Of a stretch of 64,000 bases of DNA, positions 1 through 8,367 are shown one piece after another (position 1 is the first letter of the stretch; each line of letters starts with the position of its first letter). A program made the position numbers and the translations under genes. This DNA comes from Maricaulis sp. (GTDB lineage: Bacteria > Pseudomonadota > Alphaproteobacteria > Caulobacterales > Maricaulaceae), in NCBI RefSeq assembly GCF_017642925.1, contig NZ_JAEPOL010000012.1, positions 62,001 to 126,000 on the forward strand, written 5' to 3'. A model generated the notes under the pieces. The model was not told where the DNA came from and ran no database searches. It saw only the letters and a program-made list of their open reading frames with translations.

Positions 1-62
1 GCCCGCTTCTGGGCGTCGGACGCAGCCGCGCGGATCGTATCGTCGAAGCCGGGCGCGCTCAT
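1..62 (-). CDS. addA: AddA helicase-nuclease subunit, N-terminal fragment
   Basis: Only the first 20 or so codons are inside the window; the gene runs off the left edge. It begins with ATG at 62-60, overlapping the addB stop codon in an ATGA 4-nt overlap. The translation starts MSAPGFDDTIRAAASDAQKR, which resembles the N-terminal stretch that precedes the Walker A motif in alphaproteobacterial AddA. AddA is the UvrD-like helicase and nuclease partner of AddB in double-strand break processing. The identification rests on position directly after addB and this short N-terminus, so it is an inference from context plus a short match. Confidence 0.8.
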   Translation of the reverse strand, partial: MSAPGFDDTIRAAASDAQKR

Positions 63-3000
63 GTGTCGCCCTCCGACCCGTCCGGCGCACTCGCCCACTC
101 GCCGCGGCGGGCGAGATGGTCAAAATCACCGTAATCATTGGTATACTTGGCGCGCGTCTGGCTTTCATACGGCATCGTTTCGGCATCGAAACGAGCGATC
201 CAGCCCGTGAGATCCTCCAGCGCCTTCTCCGCCATCTCCATGGCGTCCGGCTGGTTGCGGCCGCTGTCCACACGCCGCTCCTCGCCGCCCTTCGCATTAC
301 CCGGAAGCGCCAGATAGTAGAGCCCCGCCACCGGCGCAGCCGCCAGATCGGGAAAGCCGTTCCCGGTCGCCGCGATCGCCGCGGTCAGCGGCAATTGCGG
401 ATCGAACCCGGCTGCGACTTCCTTGGGCGAGGCGCTGGAGCCGGTCTTGTAGTCGATCACATCGATCCGGCCATCGGGATGACGGTCAAACCGGTCAGCC
501 CGTCCGTAAAGCACGAAATCGCCGGCCGGCCCGTCCAGCCTCCGCTCGCCCCGGATTTCCACCTGGTCGACCGTGATGCCGAGGTCACGACGGCGCCGTT
601 CCCAGGCGACCAGCCAGGCCGCAGCCCGGCGGAAGCGGGCCAGTTCCACCGCCATCTCGCCCGGCTGGAATCCCCATTCAAGCAGGTAGGGCTGCGCGGC
701 CGCGACGAGCTGGTCCTCCGCATCCGCGGGCACGGCATCGCGCCAGAGCGGCACCACATCCTGCAGCGCGGCGTGCAGGGCGGTCCCGCGCTCACGCGCG
801 CCCGGGGGCATGTCGGCCGGATCGAGCCGGCGCAGGCCGAGAACATGGCGCGCGAAGATGGAATAGGGGTCGCGGACCCAGGTGCGGATTTCCGTGATCG
901 ACAGCTTGCGCGGCCGTTCGGCGACGGGCGGAGACGGGGCAGGCCTCGGCGCCGGTACGGGCGCAATGCCCGTCTCGTCGAGCACGCGCGCAAGGGCGAG
1001 ATAGTCGGTCTTCGGCGCCAGCGCCGCTTCGGCCCCCGCTTCGCCCAGCGCGCCACTGGCCAGTGTCTTCAGGCGCCACACCCAGCGCGAGGCGACGGTG
1101 GGCGCGCCATCGGCCTTGCCGGCCCGGGTCAGGATTACGTCCGGCGCAGCAGCCAGCTGTGCGAAATCGTGCGCGGCCAGACCATAGCGCCGTTCCGGCG
1201 CGCCCAGCTCGGCCGCGATCCGCATACCGCGGGAGAGCCAGGGGTCCGCACCCAGTCCCGCCGGCCAGACGCCTTCATTGAGCCCGGCCAGGATCACCCG
1301 GTCGGCCGAGATCAGGCGCGCTTCCAGCGGACCGAGAACCTGCAGGCGCGGATGCACACCCAGCCTGGGCGGCACGCGCCGTGCACCGATCAGTTCGCGT
1401 ACGGCGGCAGCATAATCGGTCAGCGACATTTCCGGCAGGCTGTCGCTCTCCTCCAGCAGCGAACGGACCAGTCCGGCTGCCGCCTCACCGCCTTCCCCGC
1501 CCCACAGCGCGCCCTCGCCCTGCGGTGTCGCGGACAGGGCCTCCGCCGCACGGGCATGCGCTTCCGCCCAGGCGGCCGCGCTGCGCGTTTCGCCATCGAT
1601 CAGCGGCGCGAAGGCGTGTTCCAGACCGTCGAGTAACGTCCGGACCAGCGCCTTGTCGTCGTCGAAAAGCTCGACATATTTGCCGTCCAGCCGCTGGCGC
1701 ACGGCGGCAAGATCATGCCCGGGCCGCGCGCCGCGCAGGGCCTCGGCCTCGAACTTGGCCAGGACGGTGTGGACTGTCCCGCGCGGATGGCCGGCGCTGA
1801 ACAGGGGCGAACTCCACAGCGCCGACAGGGCGACAACGCTGCCGGGATCCTCGGCCACGTCGAGAAGGCGGGTCAGAAACGCCCCGGCCGGTGTCTCGGC
1901 CAGCGAGGCGCCGCCGGAATCGTCCAGCTTCACGCCGAACCGGGTCATCTCGGCCGAGACCCGCCGCGCGAGCGCTCGGTCGGGTGTGACCAGGATGGCG
2001 GTGCGGTCGGGCGTCTCCAGCGTCTCGCGCAGCATGAGGGCACAGGCGCGCGCCTCGCTGATCGGGTCCGGCGCCTCGATCAGCGCAAGGCCCGACAATG
2101 CGCGTTCAAAAAAGTCCTCGCCGAAACGCCCGCGCAGATGCTCGATCCGCGACATCCATTCATCCGTCGTCCCGGCCGGCCGCAAGGCCTCGGCGATCAG
2201 GCGGCGGCGCATTTCGGCAGGGCGCGCCTCGGCGGCACCCGGCCAGGCGCGAACCTCGGACCGAGCCGCCCCGCATTGGGCGACGAATTCCTTCATCGCC
2301 CATTGCGGGTGCACGTCATCCACAGCAGCCCACGCGGTGTCGTCGGCATCCCAGTCGAAACCGGGCAGCACGACAGCGCCCTGCGGCAGGCCGGCGATTA
2401 CCTGCATCAGGTCGCGGGCCGCCGGGATCGACCCGGTCGAACCTATGGCAAGCACGGGATGATCCGGCGGACTTGTCTGCCAGCGTTCGATCAGCTTGCG
2501 CAGGACAAGCGAGCGACGCGCCGCGGCATCGGTGAGGCCCAGCTCGGCCAGGCGCGCCGGCCAGACGCGCTGGACGATATCGATGAACTCGACCGCCTCG
2601 CGCCGGTCGGCCGGTAGATGATCGCGCATGGCCTCGTCGATGGCGGTCAAGTCCTCGACTTCCTCGGTCGCCAGATCGTCCATCAGCGCCGCCAGCGGTT
2701 CGGCCAGCGCCAAAGCCCCGCCAATCCCGATCGGCCGGCCCAGGGCGGCTTCCTTGGCGAGGATCAGCCGCGCCAGTTCGAACCGGCGGCGCGCAGGCGA
2801 GACGGGCGGCGGCGCGATGCCCGCCAGCTCGCCGGGCTCGAAGGGCGGATCGTCGACATCAACATCGCCGATCGGCCGGATCAGCGGCAGAAGCGCGACG
2901 CCGGTGCCGGCTTCCTCGGCGAAGATGTCGCCCAGCGCCTTGGCCGCCCGGCGCGTCGGCGTGAGGATCAGGATACGGGTCAGGGCGTCCGGATTGCCCG

Positions 3001-3109
3001 CCGCATCGAATTCGGCGCGCAGGGTGCGGGTGACGGTGCGAAGGAAATCGTCCTGCGGCGGCAGGGTGAAGAGGCGCGGGGCCGGCGTATCGAAGATCCG
3101 CGCGCTCAC
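59..3109 (-). CDS. addB: Double-strand break repair protein AddB
   Basis: This 1016-residue protein is the AddB subunit of the AddAB helicase-nuclease, which resects DNA double-strand ends and loads RecA; it is the alphaproteobacterial substitute for RecBCD. The N-terminal part (about residues 15-320) is a degenerate UvrD-like helicase region with TPTRRAAKAL near residue 50. The C-terminal part carries a PD-(D/E)XK nuclease domain, with RERGTALHAALQDV near residue 775 and the catalytic VIDYKTG near residue 885. Length is normal for alphaproteobacterial AddB. Start and stop both overlap neighbours by 4 nt (murU upstream, addA downstream), so the genes are probably translationally coupled. Confidence 0.95.
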   Translation of the reverse strand: MSARIFDTPAPRLFTLPPQDDFLRTVTRTLRAEFDAAGNPDALTRILILTPTRRAAKALGDIFAEEAGTGVALLPLIRPIGDVDVDDPPFEPGELAGIAPPPVSPARRRFELARLILAKEAALGRPIGIGGALALAEPLAALMDDLATEEVEDLTAIDEAMRDHLPADRREAVEFIDIVQRVWPARLAELGLTDAAARRSLVLRKLIERWQTSPPDHPVLAIGSTGSIPAARDLMQVIAGLPQGAVVLPGFDWDADDTAWAAVDDVHPQWAMKEFVAQCGAARSEVRAWPGAAEARPAEMRRRLIAEALRPAGTTDEWMSRIEHLRGRFGEDFFERALSGLALIEAPDPISEARACALMLRETLETPDRTAILVTPDRALARRVSAEMTRFGVKLDDSGGASLAETPAGAFLTRLLDVAEDPGSVVALSALWSSPLFSAGHPRGTVHTVLAKFEAEALRGARPGHDLAAVRQRLDGKYVELFDDDKALVRTLLDGLEHAFAPLIDGETRSAAAWAEAHARAAEALSATPQGEGALWGGEGGEAAAGLVRSLLEESDSLPEMSLTDYAAAVRELIGARRVPPRLGVHPRLQVLGPLEARLISADRVILAGLNEGVWPAGLGADPWLSRGMRIAAELGAPERRYGLAAHDFAQLAAAPDVILTRAGKADGAPTVASRWVWRLKTLASGALGEAGAEAALAPKTDYLALARVLDETGIAPVPAPRPAPSPPVAERPRKLSITEIRTWVRDPYSIFARHVLGLRRLDPADMPPGARERGTALHAALQDVVPLWRDAVPADAEDQLVAAAQPYLLEWGFQPGEMAVELARFRRAAAWLVAWERRRRDLGITVDQVEIRGERRLDGPAGDFVLYGRADRFDRHPDGRIDVIDYKTGSSASPKEVAAGFDPQLPLTAAIAATGNGFPDLAAAPVAGLYYLALPGNAKGGEERRVDSGRNQPDAMEMAEKALEDLTGWIARFDAETMPYESQTRAKYTNDYGDFDHLARRGEWASAPDGSEGDT

Positions 3110-3819
3110 CCTTTCAGCCGCGCCTCGGCCTCTTGCAGGGCGCCGGGATCGCCGACATGCATCCAGAAACTCTCCATGGCGATGCCGTGGACACGCCCGT
3201 CCGGTTCCAGTGCCTTCCAGATTTCCATCATGGAGAAGCGCTCGGCCGTGCGGCCGGCGAGAATGCGCGGATGAACAATATGGACGCCGGCAAAGGCGTA
3301 GGGGGCCGAGGCCGCCGCGCCCCGGAAGCGCACCTGCCCGTCCGGTTCGAGGAAGACATCGCCTGCACCGTCGAAGCCGAGCGTGCGCGCCATCGGCGCA
3401 AGCAGGAGGAGCACATCCATCCGCTCCGGGTCCCAGGCCGCCTGCATGCGGTCGAGTTCGCGCACGCCTTCATCGACCCAGACTGCGTCGATATTGGAGA
3501 CGAAGAAGGGTTCATCGCCCAGAACGGGCAGCGCCTTCACCACGCCGCCGCCTGTCTCCAGAACCTCGCCGGTCTCATCCGAGACCGTGATGGCGGGCGC
3601 GCCGATGCGGCGTTCCAGATGGGCGCGCATCCGTTCCGGGAAGTGGTGGATATTGACGGCACAGTCCTCGACGCCCGCCGCGGCGAACCGGTCCAGCGCC
3701 CAGTCGACCAGCGCCTTGCCGCCCACCTCGACCAGCGCCTTGGGCCGGTCATTGGTGATCGGCCGCATCCGCGTGCCCAGCCCGGCGGCCAGCGCCATGC
3801 CCCGGTTGATCCGCGTCAT
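3106..3819 (-). CDS. murU: Nucleotidyltransferase, MurU-like (MurNAc-1-P uridylyltransferase)
   Basis: This 237-residue sugar-phosphate nucleotidyltransferase most likely makes UDP-MurNAc from MurNAc-1-phosphate in the peptidoglycan recycling shunt that bypasses de novo MurA/MurB synthesis. The N-terminus has the family signature GLGTRMRP followed by PKALVEVGGK, and a second metal/nucleotide motif, FFVSNIDAVW, lies mid-protein. The start was set at the ATG at 3819-3817 (MTRINRGMALAAGLG) because it forms an ATGA overlap with the upstream kinase gene; an open frame extends 15 codons further but lies inside that gene. Pairing with an AmgK-type kinase directly upstream strongly supports MurU over a generic GlmU/RfbA-type enzyme. 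Confidence 0.88.
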   Translation of the reverse strand: MTRINRGMALAAGLGTRMRPITNDRPKALVEVGGKALVDWALDRFAAAGVEDCAVNIHHFPERMRAHLERRIGAPAITVSDETGEVLETGGGVVKALPVLGDEPFFVSNIDAVWVDEGVRELDRMQAAWDPERMDVLLLLAPMARTLGFDGAGDVFLEPDGQVRFRGAAASAPYAFAGVHIVHPRILAGRTAERFSMMEIWKALEPDGRVHGIAMESFWMHVGDPGALQEAEARLKG

Positions 3820-4916
3820 TTGTGCGCTTCCAGCAATACGGCGCCGGCATGCGCCTTGATCCACAGATTCAGCTCCATCAGCGCAGGGTGCTGGATATCG
3901 CCGGCGAAGTGGCGGGCGACACGCGGCAGCATGTCGAGATAGCGCGCCTTGCCGTCGCGCACGGCGAGCCGCACGAAAATGCCGAGGATCTTGGCATTGC
4001 GCTGGGCCCCGAGGACGGCATAGGCCGCGTCGAAGCCGGCCGCATCGCCCAAGCCGGCGCGCTCGACGAAACGGGCTTTCAGCGGCACGGCGAGCTTGCG
4101 GTCGACATTGCGGCGCGCGTCTTCCAGCAGGGAGACGAGATCATAGGCCGGATGGCCGATCAGCGCGTCCTGGAAGTCGAGCAGGCCGACCGAGGCCTCG
4201 CCCTGGCGCTCCGGCAGATAGATCAGGTTCTCCGCATGATAGTCGCGCAGCACGAGGCCCGGCGGGCAGTTCTCCAGCCGCCCGAAGGCGCGGGTCCAGA
4301 TGGCGCGCCATTCGTCCAGCGCGGCCTCGGACAGGGTCACGCCCGCATGCCGACCCAGAAACCATTCGACGAAGAGATCGGCCTCGGCCATCAGAGCGGT
4401 CGCATCATAGGCCTGCAGCGGCCAGCTCTGCCCGCCGGCCTCGACCGCATCGGGAAAGCTGGACCGGTATATCGCCGCCAGCGTGTCGATGGCGGCGGCA
4501 TAGAGAGAGCCTTCGTGCATCTGGTCCGGCAGCAGCCGCGCGAACAGCGCGTCACCCAGATCTTCGAGCAACAGGAAACCGTGTTCGAGATCGCTCGCCA
4601 GGATGGACGGCGCAGAAAAGCCACGCTCGCACAACACGTCCGACAGTCCGGCAAAAGCCGTCAGGTTCGGACCGGCCAGACGCGCCTCGGCATTATAGCC
4701 CAGCGCCTTGCGTTCTTCGGGACTGGCATCGGGCGGGCAGGCCGGTGCCTCGGCACCGGAGGGCGCATCCATCAGCATCGCCGTGCGCGCACCATCGGCC
4801 AGGCGGACATAGCGCCGCGTCGAGGCATCGCCGGCCAGCGGATGGCGCTGGGCCGCAGCCCAGCCGGCGCGGTCGAGAAACGCGTCGAGGGCGCGATCGC
4901 GATCAGATGTCGTCAA
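3816..4916 (-). CDS. amgK: AmgK-like anomeric MurNAc/GlcNAc kinase (APH-fold phosphotransferase)
   Basis: This aminoglycoside-phosphotransferase-fold kinase of about 366 residues most likely phosphorylates the anomeric hydroxyl of MurNAc and GlcNAc recovered from the cell wall, feeding MurU encoded next. Visible motifs are AGDASTRRY near the N-terminus, LLLEDLGD, the Brenner-like RDYHAENLIY with catalytic Asp, and LLDFQDA, the metal-binding Asp. I prefer a TTG start at 4916 (giving MTTSDRDRALD), because GGGAGGA lies 6 nt upstream and the N-terminus fits the family; an ATG at 4937 is the alternative and would extend the overlap with tsaE to 35 nt. With the TTG the overlap is 14 nt. Confidence 0.87.
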   Translation of the reverse strand: MTTSDRDRALDAFLDRAGWAAAQRHPLAGDASTRRYVRLADGARTAMLMDAPSGAEAPACPPDASPEERKALGYNAEARLAGPNLTAFAGLSDVLCERGFSAPSILASDLEHGFLLLEDLGDALFARLLPDQMHEGSLYAAAIDTLAAIYRSSFPDAVEAGGQSWPLQAYDATALMAEADLFVEWFLGRHAGVTLSEAALDEWRAIWTRAFGRLENCPPGLVLRDYHAENLIYLPERQGEASVGLLDFQDALIGHPAYDLVSLLEDARRNVDRKLAVPLKARFVERAGLGDAAGFDAAYAVLGAQRNAKILGIFVRLAVRDGKARYLDMLPRVARHFAGDIQHPALMELNLWIKAHAGAVLLEAHK

Positions 4917-5370
4917 CTCTTTCCTCCCACCGGCCATATCCCGTTATCCGGGCTTTGCGGCCTGACTCCAAGTCGGTGTTTTCACCGCTCAACAGGATTT
5001 CCAGACGGTCCGGCGGCAGCCTGCCGCCCAGGCGGTCCGGCCATTCCACGAGACAGATCGCCGTGTCGAACGCATCGTCCAGCCCCAGCTCGTCGAGCTC
5101 GGACGGGTCCTCGATGCGGTAAAGGTCGGCGTGCCAGACCTCGTCACCTGCATCCGTGTCATAGATCTGGACGAGCGTGTAGGTCGGGCTGGGCGCATCC
5201 TCGATGCCACACAATGTCGCGATCACGGCGCGAGCGAGCGTGGTCTTTCCCGCCCCCAGATCGCCGTTGAGCAGGACGGCATCACCGGGCCCGAGCACCG
5301 CGGCCAGGCGGGTGCCGAGGCTGCGTGTGGCTTCCAGTCCATCGAGGTGATGCGTGCGTGAAGACCCCAT
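4903..5370 (-). CDS. tsaE: tRNA t6A biosynthesis ATPase TsaE
   Basis: This 155-residue P-loop ATPase acts with TsaB, TsaC and TsaD to install threonylcarbamoyl on A37 of tRNAs reading ANN codons. The Walker A motif GDLGAGKT lies near residues 36-43, followed by the family blocks SPTYTLVQIY, HADLYR and LVEWPDRL. Length is typical. It is the first gene of the tsaE-amgK-murU-addB-addA operon. The partner gene tsaD is also in this window, at 39308-40441, but in a separate operon. Confidence 0.95.
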   Translation of the reverse strand: MGSSRTHHLDGLEATRSLGTRLAAVLGPGDAVLLNGDLGAGKTTLARAVIATLCGIEDAPSPTYTLVQIYDTDAGDEVWHADLYRIEDPSELDELGLDDAFDTAICLVEWPDRLGGRLPPDRLEILLSGENTDLESGRKARITGYGRWEERVDDI

Positions 5371-5455
5371 GCCATGCGATTAGCGAAGCCCGCGCGCACC
5401 GGCAAGCGGTGAGGCTGTATCTTGACTCTGCTGTGAACGCTGTTCATGTCCATGA

Positions 5456-5794
<339 letters not shown>

Positions 5795-5936
5795 CGCCCG
5801 ACCCTCGCTGCAAAGCCAAGCTGGACGCTCACACACACCCGGGCCCAGCGCGTCAACTCGTCCGAATGTCCTATTGTTCCTGCGCATGTAGCACGCTAGC
5901 CCGAGAGGGCTTCCGGCGGCAACAAGGGGACAGGAC

Positions 5937-7835
5937 ATGCGCCGACTGACATCGAGCACTGCACTCGCACTGGCTTTGGGCATGGCGGTCATGGCGCCGG
6001 CGCAGGCTCAGACAGACCTCCAGACTTCCGGGACGTCGACCGCCGTTCCTGCCGAGCGATCCGACGAGGATTTGTGGGCGGAGCTGAAGGCGCTGTCGGG
6101 CAGCCAGGTCGAGGACCGTCTGTGGGATGCCGCCGAGGCCGCGACGGAACAGGTCTTCGGCACGGCACTGGAACGCGATACCGGCGAAACAATTTTCGAA
6201 ACCCTGGAAGCCGCAGCCGACGGTGACTGGCGCCATGCCGGCCAGACGGCAGGCCCGGCTTTGCTCTCCGCCTACCTGCCGGGCGTGGGCCAGTATATCG
6301 AGCTGATCCAGAGCGCCGCGCAGCAGATCGACCGGGCGACGGACGAATGGTCGCAACAGCTCTACGATCATGTGTCCTACCGCTGGGTGGTGGACGAAGT
6401 GAATGCGGAGTATCAGCGGCTTCGCCAGCCTCTGGTCGATCCGCTGGGCGATCCCTTCTACGGCTATGTCAACGACGATACCTACGCCTTCGTGCCGAGC
6501 TATGCCCTGCCGGTCGGATCGGATGCCCAGGCCCGGGCCCGGGCGTTCGAGGCCAGCCTTTTCCAGCGCTGGAATTCCCAGCCTTTCATGGATGCCCTGA
6601 CGGCGACGGACTACACCGCCAATAGCGGCGGTGTGAGCGGCCTCTACACCCAGTCCTACGCGGCGATGGTGAGAGAGGAACTGGGCTACGAGCCCGAACC
6701 GCAGCGCCTGTTCAATTATTTCTACCACCATGCCACGCGGCAGAATCTCGAAACCTATGTGGCGCTGCATGAATTCGTCGAAGCCGAGCACATGCGCCGG
6801 CGTGCCCGCGAACGGCGACAGGCTGTGATCGATGCCTACCGGGCCGTCCTGGAAGACATGAACCGTCCGCAGCGCTATCTCACGATGGCCTGCGACGCGG
6901 CCGCAGCCTTCCAGCCCGGCTTCGACGGTGAGCTGCAGGAGGATGCAGCCAATCGCCAGGTGCGCGAGCTGCGCGAGCAGCTTCGTCAGGTCACGGCCGC
7001 AGAAGGGTTTGACCTGGCCTCCTTCGAGCAATCCGTCCGGTCCCGGCTGCCTGACGGGCTCCTGACCGACATCTCGACCCGGTTTTCCACTGCCGACCTG
7101 GCAGACCGGCCCGTCGGCACAGTCCATGCAGCCAGTGTCGACATCCTGGTCCCGCCCGACGTGCTGGCGCTGGTCTGGTCGGGCAGCCCGCAATCGATGG
7201 GCGGCGCCTGGCGAACGGCCCATGTGGCACTCGGCAAGGCGCTGGCCGACCTGTCGCCCGGCATTCTCGGCGATCATTTCAGCGCCGTGAACCTCATCAG
7301 CCGGTACGAGGACGCACAAAGTCCGCTTATCCTTCACATAACGGGCATGGACTTCCAGTACCGCAATCGGGCCGGCTTGCGGGTGCGCTGGTCGGGGACC
7401 GGAAAGCTGGGGGTCAGCGCCTGCTTCGAAGGCCGCTTCCTCTTCGAGGATCATATTGTGAGCGAGGAAACCGAGCCCTATTCGCACGGTTCGGACTTCG
7501 CCAATGGGGATTCCATTTCCATCGTCGCATCCGACGTCATCCGGCAAGCCCTTGATGAGGCAGCTGTCCGGGTGGGCGCACACTCGGACCCGCGTCTGAA
7601 CACCTATCTGACGGGAGAAGCGCCGCGCGACCGCCTGACCGGCGCGGCAGCGGAGGAGGCGGCCCGCCGCGATCCGCGACCGGCAAATGTCGCCGCATCG
7701 CGTCCGGCCACACCGCGTTCGACGGCCGACAGGATGCGCGAGCTGCAGGAGCTGCGGGATGCCGGCATGATCGACCAGGCTGAGTTCGAACAACTGCGCA
7801 GAGAAATTCTGAGCTCACTGGCGAACGGAGACTAG
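5937..7835 (+). CDS. Large exported protein with C-terminal SHOCT domain
   Basis: This 632-residue protein begins with a clear signal peptide (MRRLTSSTALALALGMAVM, then APAQAQ as a likely cleavage region) and has an AAGGGGACAGG ribosome site. The bulk (residues 30-580) is not a family I recognise. It has alternating helical segments, and a repeat-rich middle with VVDEVNAEYQRLRQPLVDP. The last 35 residues, RMRELQELRDAGMIDQAEFE and following, form a SHOCT domain, a short oligomerisation helix pair usually found at protein termini. It ends flush against the convergent gene at 7836. Function unknown; probably periplasmic or envelope-associated. Confidence 0.85.
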   Translation: MRRLTSSTALALALGMAVMAPAQAQTDLQTSGTSTAVPAERSDEDLWAELKALSGSQVEDRLWDAAEAATEQVFGTALERDTGETIFETLEAAADGDWRHAGQTAGPALLSAYLPGVGQYIELIQSAAQQIDRATDEWSQQLYDHVSYRWVVDEVNAEYQRLRQPLVDPLGDPFYGYVNDDTYAFVPSYALPVGSDAQARARAFEASLFQRWNSQPFMDALTATDYTANSGGVSGLYTQSYAAMVREELGYEPEPQRLFNYFYHHATRQNLETYVALHEFVEAEHMRRRARERRQAVIDAYRAVLEDMNRPQRYLTMACDAAAAFQPGFDGELQEDAANRQVRELREQLRQVTAAEGFDLASFEQSVRSRLPDGLLTDISTRFSTADLADRPVGTVHAASVDILVPPDVLALVWSGSPQSMGGAWRTAHVALGKALADLSPGILGDHFSAVNLISRYEDAQSPLILHITGMDFQYRNRAGLRVRWSGTGKLGVSACFEGRFLFEDHIVSEETEPYSHGSDFANGDSISIVASDVIRQALDEAAVRVGAHSDPRLNTYLTGEAPRDRLTGAAAEEAARRDPRPANVAASRPATPRSTADRMRELQELRDAGMIDQAEFEQLRREILSSLANGD

Positions 7836-8357
7836 CTAACGCGCCAGGCGTCCTGCTTCCAGCTGCAGGGCCTCGCGGATGGACAGCGGTCCCAGAAGCG
7901 CGACTTCATATCCGTCGGCCGCAACCTCGATCGTGGATTCGCGGAAGGTGAAGATAAAGTGCCGCAGCTTGCGGAAGCGCTCGCCGCTGTGCGACGGGCG
8001 AATACTGTCCACCTGTCGCAGCGCGTCGATCCAGTCCGACCGGCGCACTTCAAACGCTCCGCAGGGATAAAGCCCCCGGGACGCCAGCGGGTGTCCGGCA
8101 AGCGTTTCCTCATCCGGCGGACCGGCCTTATGAGTATGGGGCCGCACGAAGCGAACGGCGGCGACCGGCAGATCGGCGGTGTCGAAACCGACGATGCGGG
8201 CCTCTTCCCCGTCCCAGTCCGGATTCGCGTCCGGCATCAGGTAGACGAGACTCACCCCGCCCTCGAGCGCCGCCAGCATCGGATAGGGCGCACCGAAATC
8301 GCATTCGGGGATATCGTCGAGCTCGATCAGCCGGGGCGTGCGCCGGAACGGCCACAT
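7836..8357 (-). CDS. Conserved hypothetical protein downstream of divL
   Basis: This is a 173-residue soluble protein of unrecognised family. The start is set at ATG 8357-8355 (MWPFRRTPRL), 10 nt after the divL stop; the open frame extends 53 codons upstream but only inside divL. Features include LIELDDIPECDFGAPYP near the N-terminus and mixed alpha/beta composition with no signal peptide or membrane segment. The tight spacing suggests co-transcription with divL, but the sequence gives no direct hint of function. Confidence 0.75.
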   Translation of the reverse strand: MWPFRRTPRLIELDDIPECDFGAPYPMLAALEGGVSLVYLMPDANPDWDGEEARIVGFDTADLPVAAVRFVRPHTHKAGPPDEETLAGHPLASRGLYPCGAFEVRRSDWIDALRQVDSIRPSHSGERFRKLRHFIFTFRESTIEVAADGYEVALLGPLSIREALQLEAGRLAR

Positions 8358-8367
8358 GCCGCCCGCC

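Noticed and set aside
5871-7793. 640-residue antisense reading frame opposite the SHOCT protein gene
   Set aside because: It is a GC-rich shadow frame; the plus-strand gene has a signal peptide, ribosome site and SHOCT domain, while the antisense frame has no recognisable domain.
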